Positions 10,037 through 20,714 of a stretch of 64,000 nt of DNA are shown here, one piece after another. The stretch is from Arsenophonus sp031446125 (GTDB taxonomy: Bacteria; Pseudomonadota; Gammaproteobacteria; Enterobacterales; Enterobacteriaceae), in assembly GCA_031446125.1 (NCBI GenBank), contig CP132909.1:248001-312000 (forward strand), read 5' to 3'. Within the stretch, counting starts at the first letter, position 1, and each line of letters begins with the position of its first letter. Below the pieces are notes generated by a model. That model ran no database searches and had not been told where the DNA came from. It saw nothing but the letters and a program-made list of their open reading frames with translations. A program made the position numbers and the translations under genes.

Positions 10037-10531
10037 TAAAATAATTTGATTAAATTAATTATAAATTTATAATAAAATAATAAATTATTATTTTTGAACT
10101 TATGTATATAAAATATAAAAAATTTGATTATAATGTGTTTTTTTATTAATTTTTATAAAAATGTATTTTAGTTTTTTAAGAAAAAATAAAAATCTTTAAA
10201 TAAATATTTTAAAAATATTTATTAATTTATTTTATCTTCTAATTCTAATTTAGATTTTATAAAATATCTGAATTTTTATATTTTTGAATTTTACTTTAAT
10301 TTTATAATATATTTTTGTTATTTTTAAAACTAAAATTTTTTATCTTAATTATTATTTACCTTATGAAAAAACAAAAATTTCTTATACTTAGCATTTTAAA
10401 TAAAAAATAATTTCACGTTAATTGTATATAAAAAATTAATAGATAAAAAATATTTTTTTTATACTTTATTTATTATTATGTTGCATTTTTTTATTAAATG
10501 ATAATTCTTTATATAAAGAAGATTTTATCAA
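10037..10531. other. Gene-free spacer
   Basis: AT-rich spacer between proQ and ftnA. Nothing recognised. Confidence 0.55.
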
Positions 10532-11035
10532 TTAGGTATGTACTATATTAGAAATTTTTTTTAGTTCTTTATCAAAGAAGAACAATGATTTACCATCTTC
10601 ACCAAATAAATCAAATTTATCCAAAATAGATTTAAATAGTTTTTCTTCTTCATGTTGTTCAGAAACATACCATTGTAAAAATTGAAATGTTGAAAAATCT
10701 TTAATTTTAAATGAAAAATCGACAAGAATATTAATTTCATCTGTAACTTTTTTTTCATGTTTATAAGTTTTTTCAAAAACATCTTTCAGAGAAAAAAAAG
10801 TTTTATCTGGAGCATCAATATAACCTAAAATAGGCATTTCTCCTGTATCATTAAGATAATTGAATAATCTTTCCATATGTAACATTTCTTCTCGAGAATG
10901 TGCTCTTAAAAAAAATGCAGCTCCTTCAAAACCTTTGTAATTACACCATGCACTCATTTGTAAATAAAAATTTGCTGAAGAAAATTCTAAATTTAATTGT
11001 TTATTTAATTTTCTTGTCATTTCTTTTTGTAACAT
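10532..11035 (-). CDS. ftnA: Ferritin FtnA
   Basis: 167 residues (E. coli FtnA 165). It forms the 24-subunit iron storage shell in the cytosol, oxidising Fe(II) at a di-iron centre. The ferritin signatures are intact: NLEFSSANFYLQMSAWC near 15-31, FEGAAFFLRAHSREEMLHMERLFNYL near 36-61 with the ferroxidase Glu and His, and the strictly conserved FLQWYVSEQHEEEKLFKSI near 117-135. An AAGGA site lies before the ATG. A haem-binding bacterioferritin is less likely given these FtnA-specific stretches. Its retention in a reduced genome suggests iron handling matters to this bacterium (inference). Confidence 0.95.
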   Translation of the reverse strand: MLQKEMTRKLNKQLNLEFSSANFYLQMSAWCNYKGFEGAAFFLRAHSREEMLHMERLFNYLNDTGEMPILGYIDAPDKTFFSLKDVFEKTYKHEKKVTDEINILVDFSFKIKDFSTFQFLQWYVSEQHEEEKLFKSILDKFDLFGEDGKSLFFFDKELKKISNIVHT

Positions 11036-11499
11036 TATGTATCATTCCTTTATTGCTAAATACTTTTATTAAATAATGAAAAAAGTATTTAATAATATTC
11101 AGTAATTTTATGTATTTTAATGTATTATTTTATATAATATTAATTATATAATTTTTAAATTAATATCTAAAAAAAATATAATTTTATTTTAGATTGATAT
11201 AATATTTTTTTTAAAAATTTAATGTTAATTTAATGATATTACATGCTCTTTAAAAGAGCAATAATATATAAGAAAAAATAAATATTATATAATTTTTAAT
11301 TTCTATATATAAAATTGATTGCTATTAATATATCAATTTTAAAAGATTACTAAATTAATACAGTAATAAATTAAATTGATAATTATTTTGTATCATATGT
11401 TTATTTTAATAAAACCATTATTACATAATTTTTATGATAAAATTTTATTGTGTTATTATAAAGAATTAATTTTAGGTATTATTTAACAATTATATAATT
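11036..11499. other. Divergent spacer with a short hairpin
   Basis: Divergent spacer between ftnA and pabB, so it should carry both promoters. It contains the inverted repeat TGCTCTT-TAA-AAGAGCA at 11244-11260 (7-bp stem, three G-C pairs). No gene remnant is recognised. Confidence 0.5.
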
Positions 11500-12846
11500 A
11501 TGAAAACTATAGAATTATCTTATTCATCAGATGTTACTGTACATTATTTTAGTACTCTTGCGCATCAACCATGGGCTATGTTATTACATTCTGGAAATTC
11601 CATTCATTCAAATAATCGTTTTGATATTGTAGTGGCTGATCCTATTATTACATTAGAAACAAAAGAAAATATTACTAAAATTAACCGAAAAAATACTATT
11701 TTTTCAAAAATCGATCCTTTTAGGTTATTGAAAAATGAAATAAAAAAATTAAATATCATTAATAGAGTTAATAGTGATCTTCCATTTCAAGGAGGCGCTA
11801 TAGGAATATGGGGTTATGATTTATGTAGAAGTATAGAGATTTTGCCAAAAAAAGCTAAAAATGAATTAAGTTTTCCTGAAATGGCTATAGGAATTTATTT
11901 ATGGGCTTTGATTATAGATCATCATAAAAAAAAAGTAACGTTACTTAGTCATAGAAATATTGCAAAACGATTATTTTGGTTAAAAAAACAATCTAAAATA
12001 GTAATGCAACCATTTCATATGTATGAAAAATGGGAAAGTAACATGTCAAAAAAACAATATGAAGAGAAAATAAATCAAATTCACAAGTATTTGCTTAATG
12101 GCGAATGTTATCAGATTAATTTAGCACAACGTTTTAAAGGAAAATATTTTGGAAGTGAATGGGAAGCATTTCTTAAACTTAATCAAAAAAATATGGCACC
12201 TTTTTCAGCATTTATTCGTTTAGAAAAAAATTGTATACTTAGTGTATCTCCAGAACGTTTTCTTTCACTTAAAAATAATCTAATTCAAAGTCGTCCAATT
12301 AAAGGTACATTGCCTAGATTATCTAATAATAAAGAAGATAAAAAACAAATCACACGCCTGCGATCTTCTATAAAAGATCGTGCTGAAAATGTTATGATTG
12401 TTGACTTACTTCGTAATGATATTGGTAAAATAGCAATACCAGGTACCGTGAAAGTATCTGAACTTTTTGTTGTAGAATCTTTTCCTGCTATTCATCATTT
12501 AGTTAGTACAATCGATGCAGAATTATCTTTAAATTATCATGCGACTGATCTTTTAAGAGCTTGTTTTCCTGGAGGTTCTATTACTGGAACACCGAAAATA
12601 CGTGCAATGGAAATCATTGATCATCTTGAACCTCATCGCCGTCATAGCTATTGTGGAGCAATTGGTTATATTAGTTTTTGTGGTACCATGGATACTAATA
12701 TTAGTATACGTACTTTATTAACTGAAAATCAATATCTTTATTGTTGGGGTGGTGGAGGCATTGTTGCCGATAGCACTGCTGAAAAAGAATATCAAGAAAT
12801 TTTTCATAAATTAAAATACATTCTACCTATATTAGAAAATAAATAA
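11500..12846 (+). CDS. pabB: Aminodeoxychorismate synthase component I
   Basis: 448 residues (E. coli PabB 453). With a glutamine amidotransferase subunit it converts chorismate to 4-amino-4-deoxychorismate, the first step of p-aminobenzoate and folate synthesis. The active-site lysine motif RPIKGTLPR is near residues 265-273. DRAENVMIVDLLRNDIGK, FPGGSITGTPKIRAMEIID and the C-terminal GGGGIVADSTAEKEYQE are intact. It differs from TrpE and isochorismate synthases by PIKGT and overall similarity. The partner lyase PabC is at 29691-30527. The amidotransferase (PabA) is not in the window. No decay signs. Confidence 0.95.
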   Translation: MKTIELSYSSDVTVHYFSTLAHQPWAMLLHSGNSIHSNNRFDIVVADPIITLETKENITKINRKNTIFSKIDPFRLLKNEIKKLNIINRVNSDLPFQGGAIGIWGYDLCRSIEILPKKAKNELSFPEMAIGIYLWALIIDHHKKKVTLLSHRNIAKRLFWLKKQSKIVMQPFHMYEKWESNMSKKQYEEKINQIHKYLLNGECYQINLAQRFKGKYFGSEWEAFLKLNQKNMAPFSAFIRLEKNCILSVSPERFLSLKNNLIQSRPIKGTLPRLSNNKEDKKQITRLRSSIKDRAENVMIVDLLRNDIGKIAIPGTVKVSELFVVESFPAIHHLVSTIDAELSLNYHATDLLRACFPGGSITGTPKIRAMEIIDHLEPHRRHSYCGAIGYISFCGTMDTNISIRTLLTENQYLYCWGGGGIVADSTAEKEYQEIFHKLKYILPILENK

Positions 12847-13415
12847 AATTATTTTTTTCTACATTTAACACATTGATGTTTTTTATAAAATCCTATTAAT
12901 TTATATTTTTAACTTTATTGTAGTAAATAAACATAGCATTACTTAAAATTTATAAAATATGTTTTTAATAACAATTTATATTAAAAAAATATTAATTATA
13001 TATTAAAAAATTTTTACTTTATTTGTAAGTAAAAATTAATATCTTATGTATTTATTTTATAATATTTAAAAAATATATAATATAAATAAAAAATTAATTT
13101 AAATTTAAAAATAATTTAGAAGAAATAAATTTTATTTAGCAAAAAATATCAAAAAGAGCATCTGAATTTGTAGTATAATTTTCTTTATAAATTTATATCA
13201 TAAAAGAAAATTACTTAATTTTAATATTGTTCAATTTATATTATTTTTTGTTACAATCTTTTTAAGATTTCAAATATATTTAATATTTAATATAAATTAA
13301 ATATTAAATTATAAAATAAGATATATATTCTTTAAATATGATTTAGTATTACAGTTATTGATATTTTAAAATAAATTAAATAACATCTTTTTTAAAAAAA
13401 ATTGTAAAGAAAAAA
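12847..13415. other. Gene-free spacer
   Basis: AT-rich spacer between pabB and the manXYZ remnant. In E. coli several genes (nudL, sdaA, yoaD, yoaE) lie in this interval. None is readable here. Confidence 0.5.
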
Positions 13416-14360
13416 ATGGTATATCTATTCTAATTAACGCTCATTTTTTTCTTAAAAGGAATTACTTCTAACCAATAAGATGTTAAAATTAGAAAACAAA
13501 AAAATGTTTTTTATATTAAATTTTTACCAGATAAAAATATTGGTTATATACTTAAAAAGTATAAAAAACTATCAATAAACTTAATGTTTTTCAAGGGATA
13601 TTTTTTAAATAGATATTTTCGGAACCCTATTTAATATAGACAATCAAGTCATATAAAATCAAAATAGAAAATCATACAATATCATTACTGGATTTAATAT
13701 TCCTAGATTAGTATCTATTTTATTGGCTCGTGATGATTTCACTTGTGAAGAATTAATAAAAATTGTTTTTATAACAAGTACAAAAGAAATTAAAGTTTTT
13801 TATATTATAGATCATCAAAAAAGTTACCATTTTCTCCTAATAATTTTTATTTAAAAAACAAATATTTTTAACAAAAAACATATGATTATTAAACTTTCAA
13901 GAATTAATGATAGATTAATTTACGGTCAAGTAATTGCCTTTTAAATCAAAAAAAATATTAAACGTATTATTTTAGTTAGCGATGAAGTCTCTAAAAAATA
14001 TTTTTCGTTCTACTTTATTAAAACAAGTTTTTCCTAAAAGTATTAATACACATGTCATTAATATTAAAAAATATGTTCGTGTTTACAATAATGTTTCATA
14101 TTCTGATGAAGAAGTAATGATGTTATTTACTAAAAATATATATGATGTTTTGCATATTGTAAAAGGTGGAATAAAATAAAATCTGTAAAAATTAATTCCA
14201 TGTTTTATAAAATGAAAAAAATAAATTCATAATGCCATATCTCTAGATAATCAAGATATTAATGCTTTTAAAGAATTATCTCGTTTATGTATTGAATTAG
14301 AATTTTAAAAAGTTTTTAATAAAAAAACAAACTTTATAAAAATTTTTTAAAAAATAAAAA
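13416..14360 (+). pseudogene. manX: Mannose PTS EIIAB (ManX), degraded
   Basis: Translated fragments in shifting frames follow E. coli ManX in order. An ATG at 13416 is followed by a TLIFFL block (GTHGWAAEQLL). GFNIPRLVSILLARDD near 13690 matches the end of the IIA domain (GVNIPMLVETLMARDD). KLSRINDRLIYGQVIAF near 13885 matches the start of IIB (GLARIDDRLIHGQVATRW), then IILVSDEVS. An open stretch at 13982-14179 encodes the IIB middle (KYVRVYNNVSYSDEEVMMLF, VKGGIK). Stops and frameshifts interrupt it throughout. The IIB phosphorylated His is replaced by Tyr in RLIYGQ. The product cannot phosphorylate sugar. Confidence 0.9.
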
Positions 14361-14433
14361 AATAATTTTTATTCAGATACTCTTAAATAAAATAGATTTG
14401 CTTAATACTATTTGGTTAAATAGGAGACATTTA

Positions 14434-15235
14434 ATGGAATTATCTATTTTTTAAATTATATCTGTTTTTAAAATTTCTTCTTTTATAGGAATGGATTTTA
14501 TTTTAGATGAATTTTAATTTCATCATCCTTTAATTGCTTGTTCTTTAATAAGATTTTTTCTCAGTGATTTAAAAAAAGGCGTAATTTTTGATAGCACATT
14601 AAAAATGATTGCTCTAGGATAAGCAATCATTGGTGCGACTATTTTACAAGATTTTTCTTTGGCTGTAATTATTTTTATAATTTTTGTAATTTCTAAAAAA
14701 AAGAAGTTATTACTGGTATTGAACTTACCATTCATTTAGCTTCTGCATGTCAAGTATTTACTATATTTATACTAACAATGACTGTTGTATTTTAATATTT
14801 AGTAAATCGTCTTTGAGTACTTCGTAATTTTAGACTTATTGTGCATCATCTATATTTTAGTATTATTATTACAAGCAATGCAAATTGTTATGTCTTCTAA
14901 AATTGTTCATATATCTATAAGTACACATTGAAATTGCAAAATTTGTTTAATGTACTTCCTGAAGTGTTAACTAAAAGACTGAATATTTCTTGTGGGATCA
15001 TAGTTGTAGAATATTCTATAGTTATTAATATAATGCGTACAGATTATTTAATGCCATTTTTTTTATTTTTTGTAATTTCAGCATTTACTAATTTTAATTT
15101 ACTTTATTTAGGTATAATTAGTATGGTCATGTCTATTATATATACAATTGAATCTGCAATATAGTAATACATCAATACTGACCCTCAAAAAAAAATCATA
15201 AAAATAATCATGATTTAGATAATAAAATAAATTAA
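14434..15235 (+). pseudogene. manY: Mannose PTS EIIC (ManY), degraded
   Basis: This begins at ATG 14434 behind an intact AGGAG site. Reading through stops gives MELSIF, then FIGMDFILDEF and FHHPLIACSLI (E. coli IAGMGSILDEFQFHRPLIACTLV), and LKMIALG. The clearest part is the open C-terminal segment at 14928-15164: NVLPEVLTKRLNISCGIIVVEYSIVI, then MRTDYLMPFFLFFVISAFTNFNL (E. coli NAIPEVVTNGLNIAGGMIVV, MRAGYLMPFFYLGFVTAAFTNFNL). At least eight in-frame stops or shifts. The membrane channel subunit is non-functional. Confidence 0.92.
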
Positions 15236-15239
15236 TTTA

Positions 15240-16075
15240 TAAATACTAAAAAAATAACAGATATACATTTAGCCAGTTAATCAAATTTTTAAAAACTTAA
15301 TATTAGTAATATTTAGAAAGTTTTTTCGTTTAAATTTTCTTTAAAAATCATGAAATTTTGGAATACAAGTACTGGAATTTTGTTTTGCAATAATCCAAAT
15401 CATACATCGTTTGTATCTTCAAAATAATGAAAAAGGCAAGCAATTTATTAAGAGTTATGTGGTATTTTTTAATACTTGTTTTTATCTTTTATTACCTATT
15501 CTAGGTGTAATCATCGTCATGGAAGAATAAAAAGTTAAAAAGATAAATATTGATGATGGATCCATTAATGGTATAAAAATTAGATTCATAGGAGCTGTTT
15601 TGTCTGATGTAGGAATTTTATTTTTTTTGGGACAATACGTCTAATTTTAACTGGATTAGGATCAGGTATTGCAATTTTTTTTATATTTTTTAATAGTATT
15701 CTTTTATTAACACGTTATTATGGTATTCATTATGGTTATAAAAGAAGTATTGGTATTCTTCAAGATATAGGTAAGGGATTTTTATAAGAAATCAACGAAG
15801 GAGCTGTTATTTTAGGATTGTTTGCAATGTGTACTTTAGTCAATAAATAGACTCATATGAACATCTTTTTAGTTATTTTAGAAACAAAAAATCCTATTAC
15901 TGATGCAGTAAAAATTACTATGCAAACCATTTTTGATTAATTAATGTCCGGTTTTATTCAATTTTTGCTAAATTTTTCTTCTATTTAGTTATTGCGAAGT
16001 AAAGTGCATCCATTATAGTTAATAATTGGTTTTTTTATTTTTTGTATTTTTATAGGAAGTTTTTAAGTTAAAAAC
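15240..16075 (+). pseudogene. manZ: Mannose PTS EIID (ManZ), degraded
   Basis: It follows manY directly, as in E. coli. Readable fragments include KITDIHLAS (KKLTQSDIRGVFLRS), MKFWNTSTGILFC (SWNFERMQALGFCF), a GDP-less version of the GVGDPIFWGT region near 15610-15650, and RYYGIHYGYKRSIGILQDIGKGFL (E. coli RYYGVAYGYSKGIDIVKDMGGGFL). It ends with EINEGAVILGLFAMCTLVNK and MSGFIQFLLNFS. Stops and shifts recur along the whole length. Together with manX and manY this is a complete sugar PTS operon caught in decay. Confidence 0.92.
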
Positions 16076-17273
16076 AATTATTGTTTTATTATACATACAA
16101 TTTTTTTTATATTTTTTATTTTTTTAAAATAAAAAATCTTATAGTATTTAAAATAAAAAATATTTTAAAACTTTTATCAATTTTTAAAAACTTTATAATA
16201 AAAAATTATAAGTATATATTTTATATAATCATTAAATATGATAGTTATTATTAACTATAGTTTCAAATTAAAAATATATAATTATGATATTAAATTTCAA
16301 TAAAATTTTTAAAAAATTTAATTGCTAATTTTTGGTTAGTAAACATTTAAAAATTATTAAATTAAATCACTCATATATAAGTTATTTAATTTTTTTTAAA
16401 AAAAATAAATTCTTTAGATAAATTTTTTTATTCATTCATTAATTACAATACATGCATTTTGTATTATTTAGTGAAGAATAATTTATATTGATTGATATAA
16501 ATTTAATGTTAAACAAAAAAAACAAAATATATTATTTTTAAATATAAAAATATAATTGTTTACATATTTTTATAAAATTTTTTTTAAATCATAATAAAAA
16601 AATTATCTATTTATAATATATATAAATATTTATTTTTTATATATATTTGATATTAATTTATTATTTATTTTTTAATAATTTTTAGAAAAACTATATTATT
16701 TTATAATTTTTAAAAATACTAACTGAAGATTTTTTTGTAATTATAGTTTGATAAATAAATGATCTTATAAAAATAGAAATATTGGTAACTCATAAATTAA
16801 TAGTTTTATAATACTTATAAAACTATTAAAAAGTTATATTTAAGATATTTTTTCATTTTTGAGAAGATAAAATCACGTTTTTAATGGTATTTTTCTGGTT
16901 TTAATTAACTCATAACATTACATTAACTTTATATGAATATTCAATATAATATGCAATTATAAAAAAGTAGAGATTGCGAAATTATCAATATTTATTTTTT
17001 ATACAATTATTAATTTTTCAATTTGTTTATTTTTATATAAATTTAAAGTATAAAAAAGTTTTTTCTGAATTAATTATTTTAACCTTTAATTTAAAAATAT
17101 ATCCATAAATATATGTATGTTTGATTTTTTTAAAAATGAATATTACTTAATTTATATATTAAATTAATAATTTTTACAAAATATATTTATTTATTATACA
17201 AATAAAAATTATGATTTATAGTATATTTTTTATTATTGATAATTTATTATAACTGAATACACAACAGCAAATA
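16076..17273. other. Long gene-free spacer
   Basis: 1.2 kb between manZ and upp. In E. coli the uracil permease uraA follows upp, which would fall here. I cannot recognise a remnant. The right end lies directly downstream of the upp stop. Confidence 0.5.
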
Positions 17274-17900
17274 TTATTTAGTACCAAATATCTTGTCGCC
17301 TGCATCACCTAATCCTGGTATTATATAACCATGATCATCTAGATATGAATCAATAGAAGCAGTATATATCTCAATGTCAGGATGAGCAATATTTAATGCC
17401 GCTATACCTTCAGGAGCTGCAACTAAAACTAATACCTTTATTGTCTGACAACCTGCTTTTTTTAGTAGATCAACTGTTGCAATCATAGATCCACCTGTAG
17501 CCAACATTGGATCTACAATTAATGCCATACGTTCATGAATATTTAATGCAAGTTTTTGAAAATATGAAATTGGTTTTAATGTTTTTGTATCACGATAAAC
17601 CCCTACAACACTAATACGAGCACTAGGGATATTTTCCAATACACCATCTATCATACCTAACCCTGCACGTAAAATAGGAACGAGAGTAATTTTTTTTCCT
17701 TTTATTTGTTCAATTTTTACATAACCACACCATCCTTCTATTTCAATGATTTCCATTTCTAAATCAGCTGTTGCTTCATAAGTTAAAAGACTACCTATTT
17801 CTGCAGCTAATTCACGAAAACGTTTAGTATTAATATCTTTATCCCGCATTAAACCAAGTTTATGTTTAACTAATGGATGTTTTATTTCAACAATTTTCAT
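17274..17900 (-). CDS. upp: Uracil phosphoribosyltransferase
   Basis: 208 residues, exactly the E. coli length. This cytosolic salvage enzyme makes UMP from uracil and PRPP. The PRPP-binding loop VDPMLATGGSMIATVDLLKKAG is near residues 128-149. VPILRAGLGMIDGVLENIPSA is near 74-94, and the C-terminal uracil-contact motif GDAGDKIFGTK is complete. AAGGA lies 7 bases before the ATG. In E. coli upp is divergent from purM-purN-ppk. Here purMN are gone and ppk follows after a 740-base gap in the same divergent layout. Confidence 0.97.
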   Translation of the reverse strand: MKIVEIKHPLVKHKLGLMRDKDINTKRFRELAAEIGSLLTYEATADLEMEIIEIEGWCGYVKIEQIKGKKITLVPILRAGLGMIDGVLENIPSARISVVGVYRDTKTLKPISYFQKLALNIHERMALIVDPMLATGGSMIATVDLLKKAGCQTIKVLVLVAAPEGIAALNIAHPDIEIYTASIDSYLDDHGYIIPGLGDAGDKIFGTK

Positions 17901-18640
17901 GATTTTTCCTTTAATTATATGAGTTATTAGATAAATATAAATAATTAATTTTTCATTTTTTATATTTCTAATACAACATTCATAAAATTATTTGATGTTT
18001 TTATAATTAATTAGTTTTATATATTGATAAATAAAAAAAAATCATATGAAATATCCTATCTCTTTTTTTTTCGATAGAGAGATTCATGATAGTAATCATT
18101 AAATAAAAAGTGTTAAACTCTAAAAAATTTTATTATATAAAAAAGATACTTTATAGCTATTTATAATAAATATTTTTATTTTCATAATAGATAAAAACCG
18201 GTAGTTTACAGATAATGTAAAAAAAACAAATTTTTTATATCATTTGAATACTTGTAAAAGTATCTTTTTTTAATACATACCAAAAGTTTTATCAGTATTT
18301 TTGAAAAAATTTTTCTTTTATTAAAAAAAGTTAATTTTTTATTTTGCACTCTAAAAATTTTATTCTTAAATTTTGTTAAAAAATATTTTTATACCTATTG
18401 ATGTAGTTTTATTGTATATACACTTAATGATAAGTTATAATTTTTAAAAAATAATTTTTAATATTTTTAATAATAAAAAAAATTATTAAAAATAAAAACA
18501 CTTTTATTTATATAGATGCATATGAAAAATAATTATACTACAATTTTTATATAATTAAAGTTCTATAAAAATCATTACTCATCAGATCTGATGAATATCA
18601 ATATATCGTACTAAATAATAAGATTAATTATGAAATAAAA
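17901..18640. other. Divergent spacer replacing purMN
   Basis: Divergent spacer between upp and ppk. E. coli carries purM and purN near this point. No remnant is readable. Near 18056-18083 CTATC/GATAG and ATCTCT/AGAGAT arms overlap around a T-rich loop, giving two mutually exclusive short stems. Confidence 0.5.
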
Positions 18641-20704
18641 ATGTCTAAAAATCAATTATATATTGAAAAAGAAATTAGTTGGCTATCGTTCAATGAACGA
18701 GTTTTACAAGAAGCAGCAGATAAACGTAATCCTTTAATTGAACGTATGCGATTTTTAGGTATTTATTCTAACAATCTAGAGGAATTTTATAAAATAAGAT
18801 TTGCTGATGTTAAACGACGTATATTAATTAATGAAGAACAAGGAACTGCATCCAGTTCACGTCATTTGCTCAAAAAGATTGAAAATAAAGTTGCAAAACT
18901 TGATAAAAAATTTGATGCACTTTATAATGAATTATTACTTGAAATGGCTCGTAATCAAATTTGTTTAATTAATGAACGACAAATTTCACCAAATCAACAA
19001 ATTTGGTTACGACAATTTTTTCGTCAACATTTACGTCAACATATTACTCCTATCTTAATTAACCAAGAAACTAATTTGGTTGAATTTTTAAAAGATGATT
19101 ATACTTATTTGGCTATTGAAATTATTCAAAATAAAAATATTCAATATGCTTTACTAGAAATCCCTGCTGGAAAACAACCAAGATTTATACATTTACCACA
19201 AGAAATGCCAAAAAGAAAAAAATCTATGATTTTGTTAGATAATATTTTGCGTTATTGTCTTGATGAAATTTTTAAAGGTTTTTTTAACTATAAGAAATTA
19301 AATGCTTATTCGATGAAAATGACGCGTGATGCGGAATATGATTTAACAACTGAAATGGAATCCAGTATGTTAGAATTAATTTCGTCGACTTTAAAACAAC
19401 GTCTTAGTGCTGAACCTGTTCGTTTTGTTTATCAACAAAATATGCCTGATAAAATGGTAAAATTACTAAGAAAAAAATTAGGATTATCTAATGATGATTC
19501 TGTAATTGCCGGAGGTCGTTATCATAATTTTAAAGATTTCATGAATTTTCCAAATGAAGGTAATAAAAATTTACTTAATAAACCATTTTCTCGTTTGCGT
19601 CATCGTTATTTTGATAACTTTCGAAATGGATTTGATGCAATTAGAGGAAAAGATATTCTTTTATATTATCCTTATTATACTTTTGAACATACTATGGAAT
19701 TATTAAGACAAGCATCTTTTGATCCAAATGTTCTAGCAATTAAAATTAATATTTATCGTGTAGCTAAAGATTCGCGTATCATTGATTCTATGATATACGC
19801 TGCTCACAATGGTAAAAAAGTTACAGTAGTAGTTGAACTACAAGCAAGATTTGATGAAGAAGCAAATATTCATTGGGCTAAACATCTTACTGGAGCTGGA
19901 GTACATGTTATTTTTTCTGCCCCTGGACTCAAGATACATGCCAAACTGTTCATTATTTCTCGTCTCGAAAAAGGAAAAATTATTCGTTATGCTCATATTG
20001 GTACTGGAAATTTTAATGAAAAAACAGCTCGCCTTTATACTGATTATTCATTATTAACAGCAAATCAAAAAATTACTAATGAAGTTAGACGAGTGTTTAA
20101 TTTTATTGAAAATCCCTATCGGCCAGTAAAATTTGATAATTTAATGGTTTCACCGCAAAATTCTCGTGCTCGTCTCAATAAACTTATTGATCGTGAAATT
20201 AATAATATTAAATTAGGAAAAGAATCAGGTATTTTTTTAAAAATTAATAACTTAGATGATAAAGAATTAATTAATCGTCTTTATGATGCATCAAATGCTG
20301 GAGTAAAAATTCGCTTATTGATAAGAGGCATGTGTTCTTTAGTTCCTTGTCAACCTTCTTTTAGTGCAAATATTCAAGTAACCAGTATTGTTGATCGTTT
20401 TTTAGAACATGATAGAGTTTATGTATTTAACAATAATAGTAATGCAGAAGTATTTATTTCTTCAGCTGATTGGATGACGAGAAATATAGACTTTCGTATT
20501 GAAGTTGCAGTTAAATTAGTGGATCAAAAACTTAAACAAAGAGTATTAGATATTCTTGAATTACAATTTAATGATACAGTTAAAGCTCGTTATATTGATA
20601 AAGATTTAAGTAATACTTATGTACCACGTGGCAATAGAAGAAAGATTCAGGCTCAACTCGCTGTTTATGATTATTTAAAGTCAATAGAAAATTTAAATAC
20701 ATGA
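18641..20704 (+). CDS. ppk: Polyphosphate kinase 1
   Basis: 687 residues (E. coli Ppk 688). It reversibly makes inorganic polyphosphate from ATP. The N-terminal domain opens with EISWLSFNERVLQEAADKRN. The autophosphorylated His is in GLKIHAKLF near residue 433 and the second conserved His in YAHIGTGNFNEKTARLYTDY near 452. RGMCSLVPC, SIVDRFLEHDRVY and SADWMTRNIDFRIEV near the C-terminus are intact. It lies 10 bases upstream of ppx, so the two are almost certainly co-transcribed, as in E. coli. The ribosome binding site is weak. No signs of decay. Confidence 0.97.
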   Translation: MSKNQLYIEKEISWLSFNERVLQEAADKRNPLIERMRFLGIYSNNLEEFYKIRFADVKRRILINEEQGTASSSRHLLKKIENKVAKLDKKFDALYNELLLEMARNQICLINERQISPNQQIWLRQFFRQHLRQHITPILINQETNLVEFLKDDYTYLAIEIIQNKNIQYALLEIPAGKQPRFIHLPQEMPKRKKSMILLDNILRYCLDEIFKGFFNYKKLNAYSMKMTRDAEYDLTTEMESSMLELISSTLKQRLSAEPVRFVYQQNMPDKMVKLLRKKLGLSNDDSVIAGGRYHNFKDFMNFPNEGNKNLLNKPFSRLRHRYFDNFRNGFDAIRGKDILLYYPYYTFEHTMELLRQASFDPNVLAIKINIYRVAKDSRIIDSMIYAAHNGKKVTVVVELQARFDEEANIHWAKHLTGAGVHVIFSAPGLKIHAKLFIISRLEKGKIIRYAHIGTGNFNEKTARLYTDYSLLTANQKITNEVRRVFNFIENPYRPVKFDNLMVSPQNSRARLNKLIDREINNIKLGKESGIFLKINNLDDKELINRLYDASNAGVKIRLLIRGMCSLVPCQPSFSANIQVTSIVDRFLEHDRVYVFNNNSNAEVFISSADWMTRNIDFRIEVAVKLVDQKLKQRVLDILELQFNDTVKARYIDKDLSNTYVPRGNRRKIQAQLAVYDYLKSIENLNT

Positions 20705-20714
20705 GATTAATACT

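Noticed and set aside
13982..14179. A 65-residue independent small protein
   Set aside because: It is an open stretch of the manX pseudogene (IIB domain), flanked by further ManX fragments in other frames.
14928..15164. A 78-residue membrane protein
   Set aside because: It matches the C-terminal part of ManY and lies inside the manY pseudogene.
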